Made by a program: the position numbers and the translations under genes
From: Firmicutes bacterium CAG:449
GTDB taxonomy: Bacteria > Bacillota_I > Bacilli_A > RFN20 > CAG-449
Direction: 5' to 3'
Assembly: GCA_000432895.1 (NCBI GenBank)
Contig: FR889429.1
Coordinates: 16,079-28,620 of the forward strand
Length of the DNA: 12,542 bases
In this document: positions 7,388 through 12,542 of the stretch, piece by piece
How the letters are laid out: each line of letters begins with the position of its first letter
How positions within the stretch are numbered: position 1 is the first letter of the stretch
The notes under the pieces: model-generated
Told to the model about the DNA's origin: nothing
Seen by the model: the letters and a program-made list of their open reading frames with translations, nothing else
The model's database searches: none

Positions 7388-9037
7388 TTATTCCTCCACA
7401 ATAATTTCCTTCGTATCAAATAATTTTTCATTACTAGCACAAGTAATCTTAATAACTGCTTTACCAACTTTTAAGCCTCTTATTTTATCATTATCTTCAA
7501 TAGCAATAATATCTTCACCTTCAATAATTTCTAAAATAACTGAATTATCAGCTTCATAAGGTAAAACAGTATACCATATATAAATCGTTTCATTTACTTT
7601 AACAGTTGAGGACATAAAACTATCAAAACTAACACTTTCTGGTTTTACTTCTTCAATAACAATATTAACTTTTCTAGAAATACCATTAATTGAAGTAAAT
7701 ACTAATTCAACTTCACCAGCACTTGTACAATTAATTTTATTATAAGTAGTAACATTTCCACCTTTAGAATTAACTTCAATACTCATATTAATAAAAGCAT
7801 TACTAGGATTAACATTTATTACATTATAATAAACATCTTCACCTACTTTAAAAATATAACTTTCATTAGTTAATCCTTCATCTTTATATAATTTAATATC
7901 AAAGGATGAAGGCAAAAAAGAAGTAGGAACTACATTAACATCTTTTTCAAGTCCTCTACAAGACCAAGTTAAAAAATATGATAAATATTTTTTATTGCTA
8001 GTATCTTCATTAAATTCATTCTTTGATAAATCATAATCAAAATATTTATTGCTTGAATAAGAAACTTCTACAATTTTTTCTTCTTCAATTATTAGATGCA
8101 TTGATTTAACTAAATAATATTTATCTTCCCAATAAAAGTTACTCTCACATTCTTTTTTTATAGATAAAACAATATTCAATTTATTATCTTCAAAATAATT
8201 AGTAATTTCACTTGCATTATCATAATCCATATATGATGAGTCAAATGTAATATAATTTAAAGCACTAAGAAGACCTGTTTGACCAGTTTCTGAATCATAA
8301 AACAATTCTTTATTATCATACTCATTTAATTGAGTAGAAAAATTATCATAGCTTGTACTTGGAACAGATTTTACCATTGAATAATCCTTATTATTATAAG
8401 TACCTAAAAATGAGTATTCAGTAGAAGTAACTTCTTTACTAACATAATCCATATATTTTTTTATTGAAGTAACAGATGGGCCTTGATAATAAGAGATTTC
8501 ATTTTCAAAGTAAGTAGTTTCATTATCTGATTTAATATAAGAAGTAAATAAAGTTTTAGAAAGTTGATCTTTTTCATTTTCAATATTTTTATTTAAAACT
8601 TCTTTTAAATCATTAGAAGAATAATTTTTAACTGTAATTTCTTTAACATCTTCTTTATCTTCTAAACTTACTTTTAAAAAAGCATGACCTTCTTTAATAG
8701 CAATAACTTTATTATCAATAATTTTTAAAACATCTTCATTTAAAGAAGTTAAAGTATATTGTAAATTACTAGGAACTGTTTTAACTTGAAAAACAACTTC
8801 ATCACCAACTTTTAAAGAGGTATTTTCAATTACTAATTCAACACTATGTTCTTGTTCAATTGAAGATGTTTCATTACTTGAAGAAGACTCACTACTTGAA
8901 GATTCAGTATTTGAAGAAGTATTACTACTATTTTCACTAATTGAACTATAACTACTATTAGAAGAAGTATCACTTGTTGAAGTTTGACTACAGCCAATTA
9001 ACAATAAACTTAATAAAAAATATACACTTTTTTTCAT
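7388..9037 (-). CDS. Surface lipoprotein with Ser-rich stalk and three Ig-like domains; first gene of the operon
   Basis: The 549-residue lipoprotein has the signal MKKSVYFLLSLLLIGC (C16 lipidated). A low-complexity Ser/Thr/Asn/Glu stalk fills residues 17-60 and should lift the folded part away from the membrane and through the wall. A BIG2-type domain follows at 66-137 (TSLKVGDEVVFQVKTVPSNL, then EDVLKIIDNKVIAIKEGHAFLKV). After it come an unassigned Tyr-rich middle region (about 145-370) and two further Ig-like units at 378-462 (FKVGEDVYYNVINVNPSNAF) and 464-549 (ESVSFDSFMSSTVKVNETIY, then IRGLKVGKAVIKITC). Its general plan matches the next gene, so the pair are probably paralogs. The start is fixed by the lipobox signal and by GGAG (9044-9047) 6 bases upstream. 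As promoter-proximal gene it should be strongly translated. No enzymatic motif was seen; an adhesin or glycan-binding role is inference. Confidence 0.82.
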   Translation of the reverse strand: MKKSVYFLLSLLLIGCSQTSTSDTSSNSSYSSISENSSNTSSNTESSSSESSSSNETSSIEQEHSVELVIENTSLKVGDEVVFQVKTVPSNLQYTLTSLNEDVLKIIDNKVIAIKEGHAFLKVSLEDKEDVKEITVKNYSSNDLKEVLNKNIENEKDQLSKTLFTSYIKSDNETTYFENEISYYQGPSVTSIKKYMDYVSKEVTSTEYSFLGTYNNKDYSMVKSVPSTSYDNFSTQLNEYDNKELFYDSETGQTGLLSALNYITFDSSYMDYDNASEITNYFEDNKLNIVLSIKKECESNFYWEDKYYLVKSMHLIIEEEKIVEVSYSSNKYFDYDLSKNEFNEDTSNKKYLSYFLTWSCRGLEKDVNVVPTSFLPSSFDIKLYKDEGLTNESYIFKVGEDVYYNVINVNPSNAFINMSIEVNSKGGNVTTYNKINCTSAGEVELVFTSINGISRKVNIVIEEVKPESVSFDSFMSSTVKVNETIYIWYTVLPYEADNSVILEIIEGEDIIAIEDNDKIRGLKVGKAVIKITCASNEKLFDTKEIIVEE

Positions 9038-9084
9038 AACGCACTCCTTTCTTGATAAACGCCTGAAAGATAGAATATCTTATT

Positions 9085-9143
9085 TTTATAAACTAAGCAA
9101 TAAAATCAAAACAAACTGATATATTTAAATATATTAAAGTCAA
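9085..9143 (-). promoter_or_regulatory. Candidate promoter of the leftward lipoprotein operon
   Basis: On the minus strand, TTGTTT (9109-9114) and TATAAA (9085-9090) are separated by 18 bases and lie about 50 bases before the first ATG. An alternative -35, TTGACT (9138-9143), has only a weak partner (TATCAG, 9116-9121, 16-base spacing). Such AT-rich DNA gives many chance matches, so the exact choice is uncertain, though the operon must start in this gap. A small AAGATA/TATCTT hairpin (9067-9081) would lie in the leader. Confidence 0.4.
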
Positions 9144-9208
9144 AAAATTATCATAAATTCTAATAATTTAATGCAAAAAAATAAAATACATAAAACAACA
9201 AATTGATT

Positions 9209-9226
9209 TCGGTAATAAATTATCGA
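9209..9226. repeat. 18-bp imperfect inverted repeat upstream of the TetR promoter
   Basis: TCGGTAAT-AA-ATTATCGA has 8-base arms with one mismatch. It ends 7 bases before the -35 box of the rightward promoter and lies about 95 bases upstream of the leftward promoter candidate. It could be a binding site for an activator or repressor of either operon, but no protein can be assigned. A chance origin is possible in DNA this AT-rich, although each arm does contain a CG. Confidence 0.35.
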
Positions 9227-9233
9227 TTTTGCA

Positions 9234-9262
9234 TAGACAGATAAAAATTTAATGCTTATAAT
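9234..9262 (+). promoter_or_regulatory. Sigma-A type promoter of the TetR/flavin-reductase operon
   Basis: TAGACA (9234-9239, five of six consensus bases) is followed after exactly 17 bases by a perfect TATAAT (9257-9262). The expected start point, near 9269, falls inside the palindrome at 9267-9282, and the first gene starts at 9293 with AAAGGAG just before it. This is the clearest promoter in the window. Confidence 0.8.
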
Positions 9263-9266
9263 TTTA

Positions 9267-9282
9267 TATGAACGTGTTCATA
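9267..9282. promoter_or_regulatory. Perfect palindromic operator, probably for the adjacent TetR regulator
   Basis: TATGAAC-GT-GTTCATA is a perfect 7+2+7 palindrome covering the predicted transcription start, directly between the -10 box and the ribosome binding site. TetR-family dimers typically bind 14-18 bp palindromes placed like this in front of their own genes. The simplest reading is autorepression of the TetR/flavin-reductase operon. The binding partner is inferred from position only. Confidence 0.7.
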
Positions 9283-9292
9283 AAGGAGTTTT

Positions 9293-9817
9293 ATGCCTAA
9301 AATTATTGAAGCAAATAAAGATAGTATTATCTTAATTGTGAAAAAATTAATTCAAGAAAAAAGATATAATGAGCTAAATTGTCGTCAGATTGCTAAAATT
9401 GCTAATATTAGTTCAGGTACTCTTTATCATTTCTTTTCCTCAAAAATGGAAATGATTGCTTACGTTCTTTTAGATGATTGGAATAAAACAATTCATCAAA
9501 TTCAGACACAAGTTCCTTTAAAAGAAGGCTTAAAAAACATTTATGATGGCATCAGTTCATTTTCTAAAAATTATTATTCTTTATGGGAATATTCAAAGCA
9601 AAATTCTTTTGAATATGTTTCTTATTTGAGTAAGCATTCATTATTAATAAATCAAATTCAAGAAGTTTTATTAAAAATAATAAACTACAACAATTTAACT
9701 ATCGATAATGATATTTTAGAATTCATTTCCGAAACAATTTTATCTTATTCAACTCGACTAATTGATTATCATAAGATTGAAAAAATATTCATTAAATTAA
9801 TAGGAGGAGCGAATTAA
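9293..9817 (+). CDS. TetR/AcrR-family transcriptional regulator
   Basis: The 174-residue protein has the N-terminal three-helix TetR DNA-binding domain. Residues 28-51 (LNCRQIAKIANISSGTLYHF, then FSSK) are the typical helix-turn-helix with the GTLYHFF recognition helix and the Lys that follows. The remainder (about 55-174) is the helical dimerisation and ligand-binding part; it is short and matches no specific ligand class I can name. AAAGGAG lies 4 bases before the ATG. The stop codon shares one base with the next gene's ATG (TAATG), so regulator and flavin protein are co-translated. A perfect palindrome over its promoter suggests it represses its own operon, released by an unknown, perhaps redox-active or aromatic, ligand. 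The DNA-binding assignment is firm; the inducer is unknown. Confidence 0.9.
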   Translation: MPKIIEANKDSIILIVKKLIQEKRYNELNCRQIAKIANISSGTLYHFFSSKMEMIAYVLLDDWNKTIHQIQTQVPLKEGLKNIYDGISSFSKNYYSLWEYSKQNSFEYVSYLSKHSLLINQIQEVLLKIINYNNLTIDNDILEFISETILSYSTRLIDYHKIEKIFIKLIGGAN

Positions 9818-10746
9818 TGGATAATAGTTTTAAAGACATAAGAATCGTAGATAATTTCTACCAATCTTCTTCATTTTTTCCAATGCCACTTTGCTTAATT
9901 GGTACTTTAGATGAAAAAGGCTCACTTACAAGTTTTGGATCATACTCTTTATGTTTTCCTTATTACATTGCAGGAAAAGGATATTATGCAATGGTCTTAG
10001 AATGTAGAAACAATTCTAACACATGCAAAGGTATATTAAGACATGGTAAATGTACAATTAACTTCTTACCATTTTCAAAAAAGAATTTTGCTGAACATGT
10101 AAGATTAGGATTCCCTGGTGATACTCCAGAAGAAAAAATGAAAGACTTCAAATTCACTGTTGATGAAGGAAAATCAAAACAAGACGATCCAGAAAATAAT
10201 TATCCAAAAATTATTAAAGAAGCATATCAAGTTTTTGAATGTACTTGGGTTAAAGAATTAGATAACGCTCAAGATGATAAAATCCAAGAAGAATATAATG
10301 AACCTTATCATAACTTCAATGGTATTACTTCTAAATATGGTGCTCACTTCATCTTAAAAATTGATCATATCTTATTAAAAGAAAAATATTATGATGCAAT
10401 TGTTCAAGGTGTTAATAGAAAGAATTTCTGTCCATTACCAACTAACTGGGGTTATAGAGACAGTAAATATTTTTGGTGTTCAAATTATGAAAAACCAATT
10501 TCAGTAGGAATTCCTGATAAAGAAGTTGATATTACTTCTGTTAAATACGCTGCTAAAAGATTAAATACTGATGTCAAATTCACTGATGAAGCATTAAAAA
10601 TGTTAGTTAAAGTTCCAAGACCTTTCTTGAAACTCGTTTTACAAGGATGCGTTGATTGGGCTAATAAAAACAATGTTAAACTTATCACTGAAAAAGAAAT
10701 GAAAATCATTAACGATAAACGCTCAAAAGAAAAAAATAGAGGTTAA
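9817..10746 (+). CDS. Flavin-reductase-like FMN-binding protein with C-terminal PCP_red-like domain
   Basis: The 309-residue cytoplasmic protein has two parts. Residues about 18-200 resemble the flavin reductase-like split-barrel family: FFPMPLCLIGTLDEKGSLTS (20-39), then an SNT element and GILRHGKCTINFLP (72-85), where these proteins bind FMN. Residues 255-302 (FTDEALKMLVKVPRPFLKLV, then QGCVDWANKNNVKLITEKEM) match the PCP_red pattern, a small helical domain named from the light-independent protochlorophyllide reductase B subunit: x-T-x-E-A-x-x-x-L-x-x-V-P, then a helix, then I-T-x-E. Such a pairing suggests an anaerobic flavin or electron-transfer enzyme whose substrate is unknown. AGGAGG stands 7-8 bases before the ATG, which overlaps the TetR stop by one base. 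The frame is intact. The next frame, a truncated Rossmann protein, was probably its redox partner. Confidence 0.82.
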   Translation: MDNSFKDIRIVDNFYQSSSFFPMPLCLIGTLDEKGSLTSFGSYSLCFPYYIAGKGYYAMVLECRNNSNTCKGILRHGKCTINFLPFSKKNFAEHVRLGFPGDTPEEKMKDFKFTVDEGKSKQDDPENNYPKIIKEAYQVFECTWVKELDNAQDDKIQEEYNEPYHNFNGITSKYGAHFILKIDHILLKEKYYDAIVQGVNRKNFCPLPTNWGYRDSKYFWCSNYEKPISVGIPDKEVDITSVKYAAKRLNTDVKFTDEALKMLVKVPRPFLKLVLQGCVDWANKNNVKLITEKEMKIINDKRSKEKNRG

Positions 10747-10749
10747 TAT

Positions 10750-10851
10750 ATGAAAGTTTGTTTAGCAGGAGCTTTTGGAAATTTCGGAAAAGAGATTTTC
10801 AAAAAATTAATCAAAGCTTGACAAAAAGTTATTGCTTGTAATGTGAAAAAA
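10750..10851 (+). pseudogene. 5' remnant of an NAD(P)-binding Rossmann-fold oxidoreductase
   Basis: An ATG 3 bases after the flavin gene's stop, with AGAGG (10738-10742) 7 bases before it, opens a frame that reads MKVCLAGAFGNFGKEIFKKL and stops at TGA (10819-10821) after 23 codons. GAFGNFG is a GxxGxxG dinucleotide-binding loop in its usual place at the very start of an extended SDR/epimerase-type protein. Past the TGA the same frame continues as QKVIACNV, which fits the second beta strand that normally follows (AGHKVIACDV-like). One GGA-to-TGA change would therefore explain the stop. The likeness fades by about 10851, and a terminator follows at 10887. The gene is thus both interrupted and missing most of its length. 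Reading TGA as a sense codon would not help, because the rest of the gene is absent. Confidence 0.7.
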
Positions 10852-10886
10852 ATTATAACTTTGAACAAAATCGATATTAAAAATAT

Positions 10887-10918
10887 AATACCTCCTACGA
10901 TATTGGGAGGTATTTTTT
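10887..10918 (+). terminator. Rho-independent terminator of the TetR/flavin-reductase operon
   Basis: AATACCTCC (10887-10895) pairs perfectly with GGAGGTATT (10906-10914). Two more possible pairs (T-G, A-T) lead into a 6-base loop, and the T-run spans 10913-10918. It follows the truncated oxidoreductase by about 65 bases. Confidence 0.88.
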
Positions 10919-10953
10919 ATGTCGTTTATTTAAGCACAATTTAATCATAAATT

Positions 10954-11006
10954 ATCTTTTACACTTTTTTCTAGCGAGTTTTTATAATCTTTTACACTTT
11001 TTTCTA
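10954..11006. repeat. Two exact 20-nt direct repeats, 33-nt period
   Basis: ATCTTTTACACTTTTTTCTA occurs identically at 10954-10973 and 10987-11006, with a 13-base spacer, so the starts are 33 bases apart. The reverse complement (TAGAAAAAAGTGTAAAAGAT) loosely resembles the GGAAAACCG elements downstream, sharing GRAAAA-n-n-n-G-n-AAA. It could therefore be the same kind of site in the opposite direction. The core TTTTACAC also occurs just after the ATPase gene (12466-12473). This 10915-11144 stretch holds no gene that I can see. Confidence 0.75.
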
Positions 11007-11025
11007 TGGAATTTTAAATAATACA

Positions 11026-11040
11026 CTCCATAAGGTGGAG
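11026..11040. repeat. Small CTCCA/TGGAG inverted repeat
   Basis: CTCCA-TAAGG-TGGAG forms a 5-bp perfect stem with a 5-base loop between the two 33-base-period repeat sets. It has no T-run on either side and is too weak to act as a terminator. Its role is unknown and it may be fortuitous. Confidence 0.3.
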
Positions 11041-11056
11041 AATTAACTTAAAAAAA

Positions 11057-11142
11057 TGGAAAACCGGGAAATTTAAGTATCATTTTTATTGGAAAACCGT
11101 AATTTTTTGGTATAATAAAACATGGAAAAGCGGAGATTTTAA
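11057..11142 (+). repeat. Three GGAAAA(C/G)CG elements at exact 33-base spacing over the ATPase promoter
   Basis: GGAAAACCG at 11058-11066 and 11091-11099, and GGAAAAGCG at 11124-11132, begin exactly 33 bases apart. Similarity extends into the following AT-rich bases (A-n-TTT). The first and third copies agree at 17 of 21 positions from their ATG to TTTAA. Copy 2 overlaps the -35 box and spacer. Copy 3 starts at the expected transcription start and runs into the GGAG Shine-Dalgarno of the ATPase gene. The 33-base period is close to three helical turns, so a protein could bind all three on one face. An operator array for autoregulation is the simplest inference. Confidence 0.75.
11089..11116 (+). 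promoter_or_regulatory. Extended -10 promoter of the AAA ATPase gene
   Basis: TATAAT (11111-11116) is preceded by TGG, which gives the extended -10 form TGnTATAAT. TTGGAA (11089-11094) stands 16 bases upstream as a fair -35. Transcription would begin near 11123, only about 22 bases before the ATG. The second GGAAAACCG element lies over the -35 and spacer. Confidence 0.75.
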
Positions 11143-11144
11143 CA

Positions 11145-12458
11145 ATGTTTAGAAAAATAGAAAGTTATATAAAAGAATATTTAAATTCTCAAACAAACAA
11201 AATATTATGTATCAATGGAGCAAGACAAGTTGGAAAATCATATATTATAAGAAAACTTTGTAACCAACACTTTAAAAATTATATTGAACTTAATATGGCA
11301 AATGATAAAGTTGGTGATCAATTATTTAAAAATGTCAAAACAATTGATGAATTTTATATTGAAACAAGTGTTATCGCTGGCGAAAAAATGTTTGCAAGAG
11401 ATAACACCATTATTTTTATCGATGAAATACAAGAGTATCCTCAACTATTAACATTATTAAAACCATTAAGTGAAGATAATAAATATCGTTATATCTGCAG
11501 TGGATCTGCTCTTGGTGTATCTTTAATAAATACAACTTTAATTCCAATAGGAACTATAATAGAGAAAAAAATGTATCCTATGGATTTTGAGGAATTTTTA
11601 TTAGCAAATTCAATTGGACAAAACGTAATCAATCATTTAAAACAATGCTACCAAGAAAAAAAGTCAATAGAATTATCATTACATAATAAAATATTACAAT
11701 TATTTAAAACATATTTAATTGTCGGAGGAATGCCTGATGCAATTAAAACTTATATTGAAACCAAAAACATTATAAAAGTGAGAGAAATCCAACAAAACAT
11801 CATTAATTATTATGGAATAGATGCTTCTAAATATGATATAGAACATAAATTAAAAATTAAAAGAATATATGATCTTGTCCCATCTAATATTGAAAATAAA
11901 GTTAAAAGAATTCAATATACAAAAATAGAAAACAATAATGATGCAAGATATACAAATTATATTGATGAATTTGATTATTTATTTTCTTCAGGAATTGTTT
12001 TAAACACTAAAGCAATTAGTGAACCAAAATTTCCATTAATCCAATCAAGTTCTAAAAATTTAATAAAGTTATATTTAAACGATGTTGGTCTACTTACCAA
12101 TATTTTATATAAAAATAATATTAATGCCATTTTAAATGACCAAAAAGGAGTTAATTTAGGTGCTGTTTATGAAACAGTAGTAGCCGAAGAATTATCTTCA
12201 CACAATCATCAATTATTTTATTACGATAGAAAAAATGTTGGTGAAGTAGACTATTTAATAGATGATTATGATAGTTTATCAATTTTGCCTTTAGAAATAA
12301 AATCTGGAAAAGATTACTTAAATTTTAAAGCTCTACCAAAACTTCTAAAAGAACCAAATTATCGAATACAAAATGGCTATGTTTTTAGTAATAATCAAGA
12401 AGTTAAAATAGATGAGAAAATTATCTTCATGCCAATATATTACATTATGTTTTTATAA
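11145..12458 (+). CDS. AAA-family ATPase, AAA_14 plus DUF4143 (restriction-nuclease-like C-terminus)
   Basis: The 437-residue protein has a full P-loop ATPase domain: Walker A GARQVGKS (25-32), Walker B TIIFIDEIQEYP (88-99) and a sensor-type YICSGSALGV (116-125). The MYPMDFEEFLLAN element (143-155) is characteristic of this family. The DUF4143 region (about 215-390) ends in NVGEVDYLI (364-372) and LPLEIKSGK (381-389), an E-x-D...E-x-K arrangement typical of the PD-(D/E)xK nuclease fold. Both halves look intact and the length is normal for the family. These proteins are abundant and often multicopy in gut Firmicutes and archaea. Their function is unsettled; mobile-element, defence or nucleic-acid roles have been suggested. 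GGAG (11132-11135) lies 9 bases before the ATG. The gene stands alone with its own promoter and repeat array and a hairpin downstream, so it looks like an independent cassette placed after a decayed operon. Confidence 0.92.
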   Translation: MFRKIESYIKEYLNSQTNKILCINGARQVGKSYIIRKLCNQHFKNYIELNMANDKVGDQLFKNVKTIDEFYIETSVIAGEKMFARDNTIIFIDEIQEYPQLLTLLKPLSEDNKYRYICSGSALGVSLINTTLIPIGTIIEKKMYPMDFEEFLLANSIGQNVINHLKQCYQEKKSIELSLHNKILQLFKTYLIVGGMPDAIKTYIETKNIIKVREIQQNIINYYGIDASKYDIEHKLKIKRIYDLVPSNIENKVKRIQYTKIENNNDARYTNYIDEFDYLFSSGIVLNTKAISEPKFPLIQSSSKNLIKLYLNDVGLLTNILYKNNINAILNDQKGVNLGAVYETVVAEELSSHNHQLFYYDRKNVGEVDYLIDDYDSLSILPLEIKSGKDYLNFKALPKLLKEPNYRIQNGYVFSNNQEVKIDEKIIFMPIYYIMFL

Positions 12459-12471
12459 ACTTTTATTTTAC

Positions 12472-12500
12472 ACGAATTGATTCTGCAAGAATTCATTCGT
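12472..12500 (+). terminator. Hairpin after the ATPase gene, possible terminator
   Basis: ACGAATTGATTCT and AGAATTCATTCGT pair over 13 positions with two internal mismatches around a 3-base GCA loop, starting 14 bases after the stop codon. The tail is TTAAATATT, not a clean T-run, so termination may be weak. The rest of the sequence to 12542 shows no recognisable gene. Confidence 0.5.
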
Positions 12501-12542
12501 TTAAATATTAATTTATACTTCTGTAAGCGTTAAAAGAATTTA

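Noticed and set aside
7272..7559. 95-codon plus-strand frame rich in hydrophobic residues
   Set aside because: It is antisense to the junction of two lipoprotein genes. The hydrophobicity is what complementing Asn/Lys/Glu codons produces.
9119..9134. Perfect 16-bp palindrome made only of A and T
   Set aside because: Self-complementary A/T runs are expected by chance in DNA this AT-rich. It was not counted as an operator without conservation data.
10485..10709. 74-codon minus-strand frame
   Set aside because: It is antisense to the PCP_red-like end of the flavin protein, which has clear homology.
10819..10821. Recoding of UGA (Trp or Gly) in the short Rossmann frame
   Set aside because: UGA is used as the stop of two healthy genes here, and the rest of the oxidoreductase is missing anyway, so a disabled remnant is the simpler reading.
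10954..11142. CRISPR-like array
   Set aside because: There are only two or three short units, the repeats are 9-20 bases with 13-24 base AT-rich spacers, and no cas gene is nearby. The placement over a promoter fits regulation better.
11056..11142. Tiny six-codon frames in the first and third GGAAAA elements (M-E-N-R-E-I and M-E-K-R-R-F)
   Set aside because: Both follow from the shared repeat sequence. The first lies upstream of the promoter and the second has no ribosome site, so translation is unlikely.

Overview
The window comes from a very AT-rich, Gram-positive-type bacterium. Strong GGAGG-like ribosome binding sites, many lipobox signal peptides and Ser/Asn/Lys-rich proteins suggest an uncultured gut lineage of the Bacillota (Bacilli/Erysipelotrichia/RF39-like). 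UGA acts as a stop: it ends the lipoprotein gene at 6119 and the nucleoside hydrolase at 3617, and conserved Trp residues use TGG. The genetic code is therefore the standard bacterial one, not the Mycoplasma one.

Left three quarters (1-9037, minus strand): one compact operon of at least seven genes, running right to left with gaps of 13 bases or less or short overlaps. In transcription order they are: two Ig-like (BIG2-type) lipoproteins, the first with a long Ser-rich stalk; a lipoprotein carrying most of a family 1 ABC solute-binding protein behind an unusual N-terminal region; a cytoplasmic-type nucleoside hydrolase with an intact active site; a secreted protein with three copies of a carbohydrate-binding-like beta domain; and two paralogous lipoproteins with a GH43-like beta-propeller. 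The second propeller gene runs off the left edge. Six of the seven products are exported. The cluster looks like a surface system for capturing and processing a glycan or ribosyl/nucleoside-type compound. No permease or ATPase of a transporter is visible.

Divergent intergenic region (9038-9292): promoters facing both ways, an 18-bp imperfect inverted repeat, and a perfect 16-bp palindrome at the expected start site of the rightward promoter.

Right, first part (9293-10914, plus strand): a TetR-type regulator is translationally coupled to a flavin-reductase-like protein with a PCP_red-like C-terminal helical domain. The first 23 codons of a Rossmann-fold oxidoreductase follow, cut off by an in-frame TGA, and then a strong terminator. 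The operon seems to have lost its third gene. The palindrome probably lets the TetR protein control its own operon.

Right, second part (10920-12542): an AAA ATPase of the AAA_14/DUF4143 type with its own promoter. Upstream lie two repeat sets that share the same 33-base period: two exact 20-nt repeats, then three GGAAAA(C/G)CG elements. One of the three overlaps the promoter and another covers the probable start site and Shine-Dalgarno sequence. This is the most striking non-coding structure in the window.
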